Part shown: piece after piece, positions 26,883 to 36,178 of the stretch
Numbering within the stretch: the stretch's first letter is position 1
Layout: every line of letters starts with the position of its first letter
Assembly (NCBI GenBank): GCA_024235855.1
Contig: JACKLN010000003.1
Span: forward strand, 62,001 to 126,000
Source: Burkholderiaceae bacterium
Lineage (GTDB): Bacteria; Pseudomonadota; Gammaproteobacteria; Burkholderiales; Burkholderiaceae_C
Reading direction: 5' to 3'
Length of the DNA: 64,000 bases
Made by a program: the position numbers and the translations under genes
Notes under the pieces: model-generated
What the model saw: the letters and a program-made list of their open reading frames with translations, nothing else
Database searches by the model: none
Told to the model about the DNA's origin: nothing

Positions 26883-28838
26883 ATGAGCTCACCCTTCGAC
26901 GACGACGAGGCCACCGGCTTCGAACCCACGCGCGCCTTCGCGCCGCCGCCACCCGCGCCATCCCCCCCGCAGCCCACGCTGGACGGGGGCAACGCCCTGC
27001 CGGCCGGCACGCGGCTGGCCGAGTTCGAGGTGCTGGGCGTCGTCGGCGAAGGCGGCTTCGGCATCGTCTATCGGGCCTGGGACCATTCCCTCAAGCGCCA
27101 GGTGGCGCTGAAGGAGTACATGCCGTCGTCGCTGGCGCAGCGCACCGCGGGGCTGATGGTCTCCGTGCGCTCCGACAAGTACAAGGAGACCTTCGACGCC
27201 GGCAAGGAGAGCTTCGTCAAGGAAGCGCGCATGCTGGCGCAGTTCGACCACCCGGCGCTGGTCAAGGTGTTCCGCTTCTGGGAGGCCAACGGCTCGGCCT
27301 ACATGGTGATGCCGTTCTACGAGGGCATCACGCTGCGTCAGGAACTGCGCGAACGCAAGGCCGCGCCCGACGAGGCCACGTTGCTGGGCTGGTTGGGGCC
27401 GATCGCCGACGCGCTGGCCGTCATCCACGCCGAGTACTACTACCACCGCGACATCGCGCCCGATAACGTGCTGCTGCTGGCCGGCTCGCGCCGCCCGGTG
27501 CTGCTGGACTTCGGCGCCGCCCGCCGCGTGATCGGCGACATGACGCAGGACCTGACGGTGATCCTCAAGCCCGGCTACGCGCCGCTGGAGCAGTACGCCG
27601 AGATCCCGGGCATGAAGCAGGGGCCGTGGACCGACGTCTATGCGCTCGCCGCCCTGGCCTACTACGCCATCCGCGGGCGCACGCCGCCGCCGTCGGTGGG
27701 CCGGGTGGTCAACGACAGCTATGAACCGCTGATGAAGGTGGCCGCAGGCCGCTTCAGCGAGCGGGTGCTGAAGGCCATCGACCGCGCGCTGGCCGTGCGG
27801 CCGGAGCAGCGCACGCCGTCGATCACGGCGTTCAAGGTCGACCTGGGCCTGGCCCCGCCACCGGCCGACCCGCAGGCGATGTTCCCGGCCAGCCAGCCGG
27901 CCGCCGAAGCGGCCGACCTGGCGCTGGACGTGACCGTGCCCAGCCCGCCGCCGAGCGCACCGTCGCCGGCACCCTTGCCCACGGCGTCGGCCGATGTGCC
28001 CACGATGGTGGTGCCGCCGCCGGCGTCGGCGGTCGAACGCACCCGCGTCGTGCCACGCCCGGCCGCGTCGGCGCCCGCGCCGGTGGCTGCGCCCACGACG
28101 GCGCCGGCAGCCGCCGCTGGAGGACGTCGCGGCCTGGTGGTCGGCGGCTTGGTGGCCGCTGCGGTGGTGGCTGGTGGCGCCCTGTGGTGGTCGCGGGCGC
28201 CGACACCTTCGACGGCAGGCGACGGGACGGCGGCGCCGTCGGCCACCCCAGCCCCGGCGCCGACCCAGGCCGCCGCACCAGCCCCCTCGCCGTTGCCGCC
28301 CCCGGCCGCCACCCCGGCAGGTTTCGATGCGGCCGCCGCCTTCGAACGTGTGGTCGCGGCGGGCTCGGCATCGATGGCGCCAACCTTGGCCGCAGCACAG
28401 ACCCAGTGGCGCATCGACCGCGACAAGCTGGTCTTCACGGTCACGTCACCGGCCGACGGCCATGTCTACGTCTTCAACCAAGGCACCGACGGCAGCCTGC
28501 TGCAGCTCTACCCGAATGCGCAGACGCCGGACCTGCGCATCCGCGCCGGCCAGCCGCTGACGCTGCCGCAGCGCGGTCTGCAGCTCGATGTGGCCGGGCC
28601 CGAGGGCACCGGCCGGCTGCTGGTGATGGTGTCGCGCTGGCCGCGTGACATGACGGCCTTCGCGCCGAAGGTGGAGGGCGGCTTCACCAGCTTCCCCACC
28701 GGCAGCGTGGCCGCGGCGCTGGAAGGTGCCAATGCCGGCCGCCTGCCGCTGCTGGCCGGGCAGCCGGTGTGCACCGCCGGGGTCGACTGCAGCGATGCCT
28801 TCGGTGCGGCGGTGATGCAGCTCGAGGTCGTGCGCTGA
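26883..28838 (+). CDS. Transmembrane serine/threonine protein kinase with DUF4384-like domain
   Basis: A protein of 651 aa. The kinase domain (about 40-315) is complete: glycine loop VGEGGFGIVYR, Lys of VALKEYMP, catalytic Asp190 in HRDIAPDN and metal-binding DFG. A Pro/Ala-rich linker (about 330-415) leads to one membrane helix (about 417-437). The periplasmic C-terminus (about 470-600; SPADGHVYVFNQGTDGSLLQ) resembles DUF4384. The kinase would act on cytoplasmic proteins in response to an outside cue. The start MSSPFDDDEATGFEP lies inside a longer open frame. Confidence 0.88.
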   Translation: MSSPFDDDEATGFEPTRAFAPPPPAPSPPQPTLDGGNALPAGTRLAEFEVLGVVGEGGFGIVYRAWDHSLKRQVALKEYMPSSLAQRTAGLMVSVRSDKYKETFDAGKESFVKEARMLAQFDHPALVKVFRFWEANGSAYMVMPFYEGITLRQELRERKAAPDEATLLGWLGPIADALAVIHAEYYYHRDIAPDNVLLLAGSRRPVLLDFGAARRVIGDMTQDLTVILKPGYAPLEQYAEIPGMKQGPWTDVYALAALAYYAIRGRTPPPSVGRVVNDSYEPLMKVAAGRFSERVLKAIDRALAVRPEQRTPSITAFKVDLGLAPPPADPQAMFPASQPAAEAADLALDVTVPSPPPSAPSPAPLPTASADVPTMVVPPPASAVERTRVVPRPAASAPAPVAAPTTAPAAAAGGRRGLVVGGLVAAAVVAGGALWWSRAPTPSTAGDGTAAPSATPAPAPTQAAAPAPSPLPPPAATPAGFDAAAAFERVVAAGSASMAPTLAAAQTQWRIDRDKLVFTVTSPADGHVYVFNQGTDGSLLQLYPNAQTPDLRIRAGQPLTLPQRGLQLDVAGPEGTGRLLVMVSRWPRDMTAFAPKVEGGFTSFPTGSVAAALEGANAGRLPLLAGQPVCTAGVDCSDAFGAAVMQLEVVR

Positions 28839-28855
28839 GTCCTGCCGCCCCCCGG

Positions 28856-29881
28856 GTGGCGCGCATCGCGGGCACGCTGGCCGGGGCCGTGCTGGCCGGA
28901 TGGGCGGCCGCGGCGGCGCAGGTGCCGCTGCCCTGGATGATCGGGCCGCTGCTGTTCAGCGCGCTGGGCGGCGTGCTGGGCGCGCCGGTGGCCGCGTCGT
29001 CCCGGCTGCGCAATGTCGGCCAATGGGCCATCGGCGTGGCGCTGGGCCTGTACTTCACCCCTGCGGTGGGCGCGATGGTGCTGGCGTTGGCCCCGGCCAT
29101 CGGTGTCGGCGTGCTCTGGGCGTTGGCGCTGGGCTGGGGCTTCCACCGCTGGCTGGCCTGGACACACCCCGACGAGCGGCGCGCCACCACCTGGTTCGCG
29201 GCAGCCATCGGCGGTGCCTCCGAGATGGCGGTGATGGCCGAGCGCGCCGGTGCGCGTGTGGACCGCGTGGCGGCGGCGCATTCGCTGCGCGTACTGATCG
29301 TCGTGGTCAGCGTGCCGTTCGCGATGCTGTGGACCGGCGCCCACGGGGCGGACCCGACGCAACCCGCGGCGCAGGCCGTGGCCGTGCAGGGTCTGGCCGT
29401 GATCGTCGTGCTGACCCTGGCCGGTGTGGCGCTGATGCATCGGCTCGGCCTGCCCAACCCCTTTGTGCTTGGGGCGCTGGCCGTGACCGCAACCTTGACC
29501 CTCGCCGGCGTGGAGTTTTCGGCCCTGCCCCGCTGGGCAACCAACGCGGCGCAGTTGTTCATCGGGGTTTCGCTGGGGGCCCGCTTCACGCCGGACTTCG
29601 CGCGCGCCGCTCCGCGCTGGCTGGTGGCCGTGGCCGCCGGCACGGTGGGCATGTTGCTGCTGTCCGCCGGCTTTGCCTGGGCGCTCGCCGCAGCCATCGG
29701 CCTTCACCCGGCCACGGCGGTGCTGGCCACCTCGCCGGGTGGCATCGCCGAGATGGCCATCACGGCCAAGGTGCTGCAGCTGGGCGTGCCCACCGTCACT
29801 GCCTTCCACGTCGTGCGCTACGTGGCGGTGCTGCTGCTGACCGGGCCGCTGTTCAGGGGTGCCGGCCGAGCTTCGCCCTGA
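28856..29881 (+). CDS. AbrB-family (PF05145) membrane protein
   Basis: A protein of 341 aa made of about ten membrane helices in two similar halves. Each half has the family signature of an Ala/Gly-rich helix, PLPWMIGPLL and LATSPGGIAEMAITA. The family is often labelled ammonia monooxygenase or AbrB duplication, but it is an uncharacterised transporter-like group. GTG 28856 is the most likely start, 17 bases after the kinase stop, so the two genes may be co-transcribed. The last 29 bases overlap the convergent MOSC gene. Confidence 0.75.
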   Translation: MARIAGTLAGAVLAGWAAAAAQVPLPWMIGPLLFSALGGVLGAPVAASSRLRNVGQWAIGVALGLYFTPAVGAMVLALAPAIGVGVLWALALGWGFHRWLAWTHPDERRATTWFAAAIGGASEMAVMAERAGARVDRVAAAHSLRVLIVVVSVPFAMLWTGAHGADPTQPAAQAVAVQGLAVIVVLTLAGVALMHRLGLPNPFVLGALAVTATLTLAGVEFSALPRWATNAAQLFIGVSLGARFTPDFARAAPRWLVAVAAGTVGMLLLSAGFAWALAAAIGLHPATAVLATSPGGIAEMAITAKVLQLGVPTVTAFHVVRYVAVLLLTGPLFRGAGRASP

Positions 29882-30425
29882 ACAGCTCGCGCAGGTTGAC
29901 CTCGCGCGGCCCGGGTTCGAGCCGGATCGGGTCGCCGGCCTGCACGCGGCCCGGCGTGACCACGCCGAGGTAGCTGCCGCAGAAGCCCGACTGCGCCATC
30001 AGCCTGCCGGCCTGGGCAAAGCCCATCACCGCTGCGAACTTGGCACAGGGGAAGCGCGGCTCGCTCACCGCCAGCACGCAGCCGGGCAGCACCAGGCGGT
30101 CGCCCACCCACAGGCGGTCCTCGGTCAGGCCTTCGATGGTGAGGTTCTCGCCCAGCAGGCCCGGCGGTACGGGGGCATCCCAGGCTGCCGCCCGCGCCTG
30201 CGCACGAACGGTCCGCCAGAAGCCGAAATGCTCCGACGGGTAGGCGTACACGGCCTTGGCCAGGCCGCCGTGCACCGTGGGGTCGGCCTGCTCGTCGCCT
30301 TCCAAGCCAAGTGAGTGCACGCTGACAGCGCTGTCCACAGGTTGCTTGGCGATGGCGCTGGCCACCTGCCGACCTCCGACATCCAGCGGCGCGCATCGGC
30401 CGACGTTCACGCTCAGTACACGCAT
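29853..30425 (-). CDS. MOSC domain protein
   Basis: A protein of 190 aa with a MOSC fold (molybdenum cofactor sulfurase C-terminal type). The family motifs are VHSLGLEGDEQADPTVHGG, YPSEHF and the Cys in FPCAKF that could bind a cofactor sulfur. It resembles YiiM/YuaD-type stand-alone MOSC proteins, some of which reduce N-hydroxylated bases. The start MRVLSVNVG at 30425 fits. An ATG seven codons upstream is also in frame. The 3' end overlaps the AbrB-family gene by 29 bases. Confidence 0.85.
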   Translation of the reverse strand: MRVLSVNVGRCAPLDVGGRQVASAIAKQPVDSAVSVHSLGLEGDEQADPTVHGGLAKAVYAYPSEHFGFWRTVRAQARAAAWDAPVPPGLLGENLTIEGLTEDRLWVGDRLVLPGCVLAVSEPRFPCAKFAAVMGFAQAGRLMAQSGFCGSYLGVVTPGRVQAGDPIRLEPGPREVNLRELFRAKLGRHP

Positions 30426-30611
30426 CAACTCATACCGTTTCTGCATGACCCCCGCAGCGAGGGCAGTTACGGGGTGATTACATTGGGGCGAGAATGCCGG
30501 TCCCCCGGTTCCCTGGGCGGTATTCGGTGAGCGCCGCAGGCCACGCTGAAGTGGTGCTGAGGTTCGGTGCTGACCGAATCCCGCTTTGTCACTTTGCCGA
30601 TTGGAGAACCG

Positions 30612-32492
30612 ATGAACCGTCCCGTGATGGAAGGGCTGCGGCTGAACGTGCCCGCCTACGTCAAGCATGCCCGCCTGGTGGCCTGGGTGGCTGAGATCGC
30701 CGCCCTGACCGAGGCGTCCGAAGTCTACTGGTGCGACGGTTCCGAGGCCGAATACCAGCGCCTGACCGAGCAGCTGGTGGCCGCCGGCACGCTGATGAAG
30801 CTCAACCCGGCCAAGCGCCCGAACAGCTTCCTGGCCCGCAGCGACCCGAGCGACGTCGCCCGCGTCGAGGACCGCACCTACATCTGCAGTGCCACCAAGG
30901 AAGCCGCCGGCCCGACCAACAACTGGATGGCCCCGGCCGAGATGCGCGCGCTGCTGCAGACCGGTGACAACGCCCTCTTCAAGGGCTGCATGCGTGGCCG
31001 CACGATGTACGTGGTGCCGTTCTCGATGGGCCCGCTGGGCTCGCACATCGCGCACATCGGCATCGAACTCACCGACAGTCCCTACGTGGCCGTGAGCATG
31101 CGCACGATGACGCGCATGGGCGCGGCGGTGTTCGACGTCCTGAAGGAGGACGGCGAATTCGTGCCCTGTGTGCACACGGTCGGTGCGCCGCTGGCGGAAG
31201 GCCAGAAGGACGTCGCCTGGCCCTGCAACCAGACCAAATACATCGTGCACTACCCCGAGACGCGCGAGATCTGGTCCTACGGCTCCGGCTATGGCGGCAA
31301 TGCGCTGCTGGGCAAGAAGTGTTTCGCCCTGCGCATCGCCAGCACCATGGGCCGCGACAGCGGCTGGCTGGCCGAGCACATGCTGGTGCTGGGTGTCACG
31401 TCGCCCGAAGGCAGGAAGTACCACGTGGCCGCGGCCTTCCCCAGCGCCTGCGGCAAGACCAACTTCTCGATGCTGGTGCCGCCCCAGGGCTTCGAGGGCT
31501 GGAGCGTCTCCACGATCGGCGACGACATCGCCTGGATCAAGCCGCACAGCGACGGCAAGCTCTACGCCATCAACCCCGAGGCCGGCTACTTCGGCGTCGC
31601 GCCCGGCACGAACTACCACACCAATCCCAACTGCATGGATTCGCTCAAGCGCGACGTGGTGTTCACCAACGTGGCGCTCACCGACGACGGCGACGTGTGG
31701 TGGGAAGGCATGACCGACGAGCCGCCGGCGCACCTGATCGACTGGCAGGGCCGCGACTGGACGCCGGAGATCGCCAAGGCCAACCCGGTGAACGGCAAGC
31801 CGCGCCCGGCGGCGCACCCGAACGCCCGTTTCACCGTCAGCGCGATCCACAACCCGGTGCTCGACACCGAGTGGGACAACCCCGCAGGCGTGGCCATCGA
31901 CGCCTTCATCTTCGGCGGCCGCCGCAGCACCACGGTGCCGCTGGTCACCGAAGCCCGCGACTGGACCGACGGCGTCTACATGGCCGCCACCATGGGCAGC
32001 GAGACCACCGCCGCCGCCGCCGGCCAGCAGGGCGTGGTGCGCCGCGACCCGTTCGCGATGCTGCCCTTCGCCGGCTACAACATGTCGGACTACTTCCAGC
32101 ACTGGCTGGACCTGGGTGCCAAGCTGGAAGCCGCGGGCGCCAAGCTGCCGAAGATCTACTGCGTCAACTGGTTCCGCAAGGGCGCCGACGGCAAGTTCGT
32201 CTGGCCCGGCTACGGCGAGAACATGCGCGTGCTGCACTGGATCCTCGGCCGCGTGGACGGCACGGCGCAGGGCGCGGAGAACCTCTTCGGCACCAGCCCG
32301 CGGTACGACGACCTGCGCTGGGACGGCCTGGACTTCACGCGTGCGCAGTACGACAGCGTGATCTCGGTGGACCGCCCGGCCTGGGTGGAGGAGATGAAGC
32401 TGCACGCCGACCTGTTCCAGCAGCTGGCCTACCACCTGCCGCCGGCGCTGGAGGCCACGCGCCAGCGCATCGTGCAGAAGCTGGAAAGCTGA
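30612..32492 (+). CDS. pckG: Phosphoenolpyruvate carboxykinase (GTP)
   Basis: A protein of 626 aa that turns oxaloacetate and GTP into phosphoenolpyruvate, the entry step of gluconeogenesis. The nucleotide loop is SACGKTNFSML, and the metal and substrate regions are present (GNALLGKKCFALR, RPNSFLARSDP). The length is that of the GTP class. The ATP class is shorter and differs in sequence. GGAGAACCG precedes ATG 30612. The 186-base upstream region shows no clear operator. Confidence 0.95.
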   Translation: MNRPVMEGLRLNVPAYVKHARLVAWVAEIAALTEASEVYWCDGSEAEYQRLTEQLVAAGTLMKLNPAKRPNSFLARSDPSDVARVEDRTYICSATKEAAGPTNNWMAPAEMRALLQTGDNALFKGCMRGRTMYVVPFSMGPLGSHIAHIGIELTDSPYVAVSMRTMTRMGAAVFDVLKEDGEFVPCVHTVGAPLAEGQKDVAWPCNQTKYIVHYPETREIWSYGSGYGGNALLGKKCFALRIASTMGRDSGWLAEHMLVLGVTSPEGRKYHVAAAFPSACGKTNFSMLVPPQGFEGWSVSTIGDDIAWIKPHSDGKLYAINPEAGYFGVAPGTNYHTNPNCMDSLKRDVVFTNVALTDDGDVWWEGMTDEPPAHLIDWQGRDWTPEIAKANPVNGKPRPAAHPNARFTVSAIHNPVLDTEWDNPAGVAIDAFIFGGRRSTTVPLVTEARDWTDGVYMAATMGSETTAAAAGQQGVVRRDPFAMLPFAGYNMSDYFQHWLDLGAKLEAAGAKLPKIYCVNWFRKGADGKFVWPGYGENMRVLHWILGRVDGTAQGAENLFGTSPRYDDLRWDGLDFTRAQYDSVISVDRPAWVEEMKLHADLFQQLAYHLPPALEATRQRIVQKLES

Positions 32493-32496
32493 TGAC

Positions 32497-32514
32497 GCGC
32501 CCCCCGAGGGGCGC
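32497..32514 (+). terminator. Hairpin after pckG
   Basis: A 7-bp stem GCGCCCC/GGGGCGC with loop CCGA, five bases after the pckG stop. There is no T-run. Confidence 0.35.
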
Positions 32515-32553
32515 CGCAGCGTCCACGGGCGGCCGAGCGGCGCTGAGCTTCCG

Positions 32554-33321
32554 ATGATGCGCCTGCAGGTCCTGTCGGACCTGCACCTGGAGACCGAAGC
32601 CTTCGACCCCGAGCCCGCGCCCGGGGCCGAGGTGCTGGTGCTCGCCGGCGACATCGACAGCACCTGGGCCGGCCTGGACCGGTTCCGTGGCTGGCCGGTG
32701 CCGGTGCTGTTCACGCCCGGCAACCACGAGTACGACCGGCGCGACGTCGACGAGGCCGACGCCCGGCTGCGCGACCACGTCGAAGCCCTGGGCTTCGTGT
32801 GGCTGCAGCGCCGGGCCGTGGTGCTCGACGCGGCCGATGGTCGGCGCGTGCGCTTCGTCGGCGTCACCCGCTGGAGCGACTTCGACCTCTTCGGCGCCAG
32901 TGGGCGTGAACGCGCGATGCGGGCAGCCAGCTACTTCCAGCGCGTGATGCAGGCCACCCGCCATGGCCAGCCCTTCGACGCCGACGCCGTGCGCGCGCTC
33001 GGCCTGGACGACCGCGCGTGGCTGGCCGAAGCGCTGGCCGAGCCGGCGGCGGGCCGCTGGGACACCACGGTGGCCGTGACCCACTTCGCCCCCAGCCTGC
33101 GCAGCGCCGACCCGCGCTACGGCCGTCAGCCCGGCACCGCCAGCTTCTGCAACGCCGACGACGACCTGCTGCCCCGCGCGGCGCTGTGGCTGCACGGCCA
33201 CCTGCACTGCCGGCACGACTATCGCGACGCCACCGGCACCCGCGTGCTGTGCAACGCGCGCGGCCTGTCGGCCAAGGGCGAGGACGCGGGCTGGGACCCA
33301 CTGCGCCCGGTCGAGGCTTGA
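32554..33321 (+). CDS. Calcineurin-like metallophosphoesterase
   Basis: A cytoplasmic protein of 255 aa with the complete metal-binding set: SDLHLE, AGDID, GNHEYD, a His in THFAP, and HGHLH. It would hydrolyse a phosphoester, but the substrate is not indicated. Two successive ATG codons (32554 and 32557) are equally possible. It lies downstream of pckG on the same strand, 61 bases apart, with a hairpin between. Confidence 0.88.
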   Translation: MMRLQVLSDLHLETEAFDPEPAPGAEVLVLAGDIDSTWAGLDRFRGWPVPVLFTPGNHEYDRRDVDEADARLRDHVEALGFVWLQRRAVVLDAADGRRVRFVGVTRWSDFDLFGASGRERAMRAASYFQRVMQATRHGQPFDADAVRALGLDDRAWLAEALAEPAAGRWDTTVAVTHFAPSLRSADPRYGRQPGTASFCNADDDLLPRAALWLHGHLHCRHDYRDATGTRVLCNARGLSAKGEDAGWDPLRPVEA

Positions 33322-33395
33322 GCCCGGTCAAGCCGGGGCATGACCCCTGTGGGACACTGAGTCCATCACGATCACCACCCGACGCAGGAGACCCC

Positions 33396-33818
33396 ATGAA
33401 GATCCTCATCGCCGTCGACGGCAGTTCCTTCACCAAGCGCATGCTGGCCTACCTGACGGCGCACGACGAGTTCCCCGGGCGTGGCCACGACTACACCGTG
33501 CTGCACACCGTGCCGCCGGTGCCGCCGCGCGCCGCGGCGGTGCTCGACAAGGCCACGCTCGACGGCTACTACCAGGACGAGGCGGAGAAGGTCTTCAAGC
33601 CCATCCGCAGCTTCCTGGGCAAGCAGGGGCTGGAGGCCAAGTTCACGTACAAGGTGGGCCACGCGGCGGAGACCATCGCGGCCTTTGCCGAGAAGGGCAA
33701 GTACGACCTGATGGTCATGGGCTCGCACGGCCACGGTTCGCTGACCAACCTGGTCATGGGGTCGGTGGCGACCAAGGTGCTCGCCAAGTGCGGGGTGCCG
33801 GTGCTGCTGGTGCGCTGA
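33396..33818 (+). CDS. Universal stress protein (UspA family)
   Basis: A protein of 140 aa with the Usp alpha/beta fold. It begins KILIAVDGS and ends in the ATP-binding pattern MGSHGHGSLTNLVMGSVATK, so it is probably an ATP-binding member. CAGGAG lies about 8 bases before ATG 33396. It is a single gene with its own terminator hairpin. Confidence 0.93.
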   Translation: MKILIAVDGSSFTKRMLAYLTAHDEFPGRGHDYTVLHTVPPVPPRAAAVLDKATLDGYYQDEAEKVFKPIRSFLGKQGLEAKFTYKVGHAAETIAAFAEKGKYDLMVMGSHGHGSLTNLVMGSVATKVLAKCGVPVLLVR

Positions 33819-33832
33819 CCTCGAACCACCAC

Positions 33833-33851
33833 GGCGGGCGGGACGCCCGCC
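33833..33851. terminator. Hairpin between usp and tetR genes
   Basis: A perfect 8-bp stem GGCGGGCG/CGCCCGCC with loop GGA lies in the gap between convergent stops. Confidence 0.45.
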
Positions 33852-33854
33852 CGT

Positions 33855-34457
33855 TCAGCGCGTCCGCAGCCCGCTGAAGCAGGTGCGCAGCACCAGGTCG
33901 ACGATCTGATCGTCGGCCATCTGCCCGGCCGCCTTCAGGAAGCCGGGTACCGGGTCGCAGGCACGGGCAAAGATGGTGTAGAGCACCACCTCGGGCGGCA
34001 GGCCAGGGTCGATGGCCCCGTCGGCCTGGGCCTGCTGGATCCAGACGCCGAGTTGGTCGCTGACCTGCATCAGCAGGTCGATGTAGGCCTTGCTGCCCAG
34101 CAGTTCCGCGCGCAGCGTGGAGTTCTGCGATGGCAGCGTCGGCATTTCGCCGGCCAACTGCACTTCCAGCGCCCAGCGCGTCACGGCCTCCAGCTTGTCG
34201 ATCGCGGCGAGGCTGGCGGGCTGCTGGTCGATCACGGTGGCGGTGCGCTGCAGCACCCGCACCATGGCTGCCGCGGCGAGCGCCTCCTTGGACGGGAAGT
34301 GCTTGTAGAGGCTGGCCTTGGCGATGCCGACGTCGGCAGCCACTTCGTCCACCGTCATCAGGTCGAAGCCCTTCTCCGCCAGCAGCCGGTTGACGGCCGA
34401 GACGATCGCGTCCTCGCGGACCTTCAGGACTTGCTCTCGGAAAGATCCTCGGGCCAT
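33855..34457 (-). CDS. TetR-family transcriptional regulator
   Basis: A protein of 200 aa. The N-terminal helix-turn-helix is TVDEVAADVGIAKASLYKHF (about residues 35-55). The ligand-binding C-terminal part is not assignable to a known effector. Nothing divergent and adjacent suggests a regulated pump; the nearest upstream gene is a 71-aa unknown on the same strand 32 bases away, with which it may form a unit. Confidence 0.88.
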   Translation of the reverse strand: MARGSFREQVLKVREDAIVSAVNRLLAEKGFDLMTVDEVAADVGIAKASLYKHFPSKEALAAAAMVRVLQRTATVIDQQPASLAAIDKLEAVTRWALEVQLAGEMPTLPSQNSTLRAELLGSKAYIDLLMQVSDQLGVWIQQAQADGAIDPGLPPEVVLYTIFARACDPVPGFLKAAGQMADDQIVDLVLRTCFSGLRTR

Positions 34458-34489
34458 GAGGCCCGGATTCTAGGCGCCTGCGGGCAACC

Positions 34490-34705
34490 TCAGGCGCCGC
34501 AGGACTTGCGGACCTCGGCCCGGTCCCACCAGGGGCCATCGGCGCGTGCCGGCTCGGCGGCGCGTGCGGGGCCTGCCGGCACCAGGCTGAGCTCCAGACC
34601 GAAGCAGGTGCCCATGTCGGCCGGGTCGACCGCGACAGACACCGTCTGCGCCGGCTGGGTGCGCCGACGCCAGAAACTGCGCATCGAGGGGCGGGGCAGG
34701 TTCAT
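34490..34705 (-). CDS. Small hypothetical protein
   Basis: A predicted protein of 71 aa that I do not recognise. ATG 34705 is preceded by GGGAGA at good spacing, and the composition (VSVAVDPADMGTCFGLELSL) is protein-like. It is not a membrane or secreted protein. It stands just upstream of the TetR gene on the same strand, so the two may share a transcript. Confidence 0.5.
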   Translation of the reverse strand: MNLPRPSMRSFWRRRTQPAQTVSVAVDPADMGTCFGLELSLVPAGPARAAEPARADGPWWDRAEVRKSCGA

Positions 34706-34831
34706 CGGTGTCTCCCTGGTCGCACATGACTGTGCCTGCATGCAGTGTCGGCCGTGTGACAGAACTCTGGAATCCTGAAGAGGGGGGACAACGTGATGCA
34801 GTTCCCTCGGCCCCCTAGAATCCCGGCCCCC

Positions 34832-36178
34832 ATGTCGTCACCTGCCCACACCACCGATGCCGCTGCGATGGCCGGCGTGTGCGCCATCGACTTCGGCACC
34901 TCCAATTCCGCGGTGGCGCTGCCGTCGCGCGCCGGTGGTGTGGCCCTCGTGCCGCTGGAGGCCGGCCAGCCGACGATGCCCACCGCGGTCTTCTACCTGG
35001 CCGACGGCCCGGCGCACGCCGCCGAGCCAGAGCGCCTGTACGGCCGCGCTGCCATCGCCGCCTACGTGGACGGGCTGGACGGCCGCCTGATGCGCTCGAT
35101 GAAGAGCCTGCTGGGATCGGCCCTGCTCGACCAGCGCACCGACGTCGGCGCCGGCCGCGCGGTGCGCTACGGCGACGTGATCACCGGCTACCTGCGCCAG
35201 CTGCGCCGGCTGGGCGAGGCGGCGGCGGGCCAGCCGCTGGCCCGTGTGGTGCTCGGCCGCCCGGTGTTCTTCGTCGACGACGAACCGGCGCGCGACCGTG
35301 CCGCCGCCACGGCGCTGGCGCAAGCGGCGCGCGATGTCGGTTTCGTCGAGGTCCAGTTCCAGTACGAACCCATCGCCGCGGCCTTCGCCCACGAGGCGGC
35401 GGCCACGGCAGAGCACCTGGTGCTGGTGGCCGACATCGGTGGCGGCACGTCGGACTTCTCCTTGGTGCGCGTGGGCCCGGCCCGGCGCGCGCGGCTCGAT
35501 CGGCAGGACGACATCCTGGCCAACCACGGCGTGCACGTGGCCGGCACCGACTTCGACCGCCGGGTGGAACTGGCCGCCATCCTGCCGCTGATGGGCCACG
35601 GCGGCCACGGTCCGGCGCGCCCGGGCCAGCCGCCGCGCGAGATCCCCGTCGGCCTTTACCACGACCTGGCCACCTGGCACCTGATCAACACCGTCTATGC
35701 CCCGGCCCGGGTGGCCGAATGGAAGGCCATGCGCAGCTGGTTCGCCGACCCGCGGCAGCACGCACGCCTGATGACGGTGCTGCAGGAGCGCCTGGGCCAC
35801 GCGCTGGCGGCGGCGGCCGAGCAGGCCAAGATCGACGTGGCCCTGCACGGCGCGGCCACGATCGCACTCGACGCCGTCGAGGCGGGCCTCGGCACCACAC
35901 TGGATGCGCCCACCGCAGCGCGCGTGTTGCAGGCCGACCTGGCGCGCATCGTCGAGGCAGCCCAGGAGACGCTGCGCCAGGCCGGCGTGGCGGCCACGGC
36001 GGTGCAGGCGGTCTTCTTCACCGGCGGCTCCACCGGCCTCGCTTCACTGGTGGACGGCATTGCCGCGGTCTTCCCGGCGGCCACGCCGGTGCGCGGCGAC
36101 CGCTTCGCCAGCGTCGCCACCGGGCTCGGGCTGCACGCCCGACGGGTGTTCAGCGGCGGGGCTTTGCCGGCGCCCTGA
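34832..36178 (+). CDS. YegD-like Hsp70-family protein
   Basis: A protein of 448 aa with an Hsp70 actin-like ATPase domain and no full substrate-binding domain, the size of E. coli YegD. It shows AIDFGTSNSAVAL (phosphate 1), VLVADIGGGTSDFSLV (phosphate 2), and FFTGGSTGLASLV (adenosine). YegD-type proteins are poorly understood chaperone relatives. The start at 34832 (MSSPAHTTD) is preferred. An ATG at 34793 would add 13 residues. The last 29 bases overlap the convergent YecA-like gene. Confidence 0.88.
   Translation: MSSPAHTTDAAAMAGVCAIDFGTSNSAVALPSRAGGVALVPLEAGQPTMPTAVFYLADGPAHAAEPERLYGRAAIAAYVDGLDGRLMRSMKSLLGSALLDQRTDVGAGRAVRYGDVITGYLRQLRRLGEAAAGQPLARVVLGRPVFFVDDEPARDRAAATALAQAARDVGFVEVQFQYEPIAAAFAHEAAATAEHLVLVADIGGGTSDFSLVRVGPARRARLDRQDDILANHGVHVAGTDFDRRVELAAILPLMGHGGHGPARPGQPPREIPVGLYHDLATWHLINTVYAPARVAEWKAMRSWFADPRQHARLMTVLQERLGHALAAAAEQAKIDVALHGAATIALDAVEAGLGTTLDAPTAARVLQADLARIVEAAQETLRQAGVAATAVQAVFFTGGSTGLASLVDGIAAVFPAATPVRGDRFASVATGLGLHARRVFSGGALPAP

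Noticed and set aside
29853..36178. Two convergent gene pairs (AbrB/MOSC and Hsp70/YecA) overlap by exactly 29 bases each
   Set aside because: The sequences of the overlaps are unrelated, so the equal length is most likely chance.
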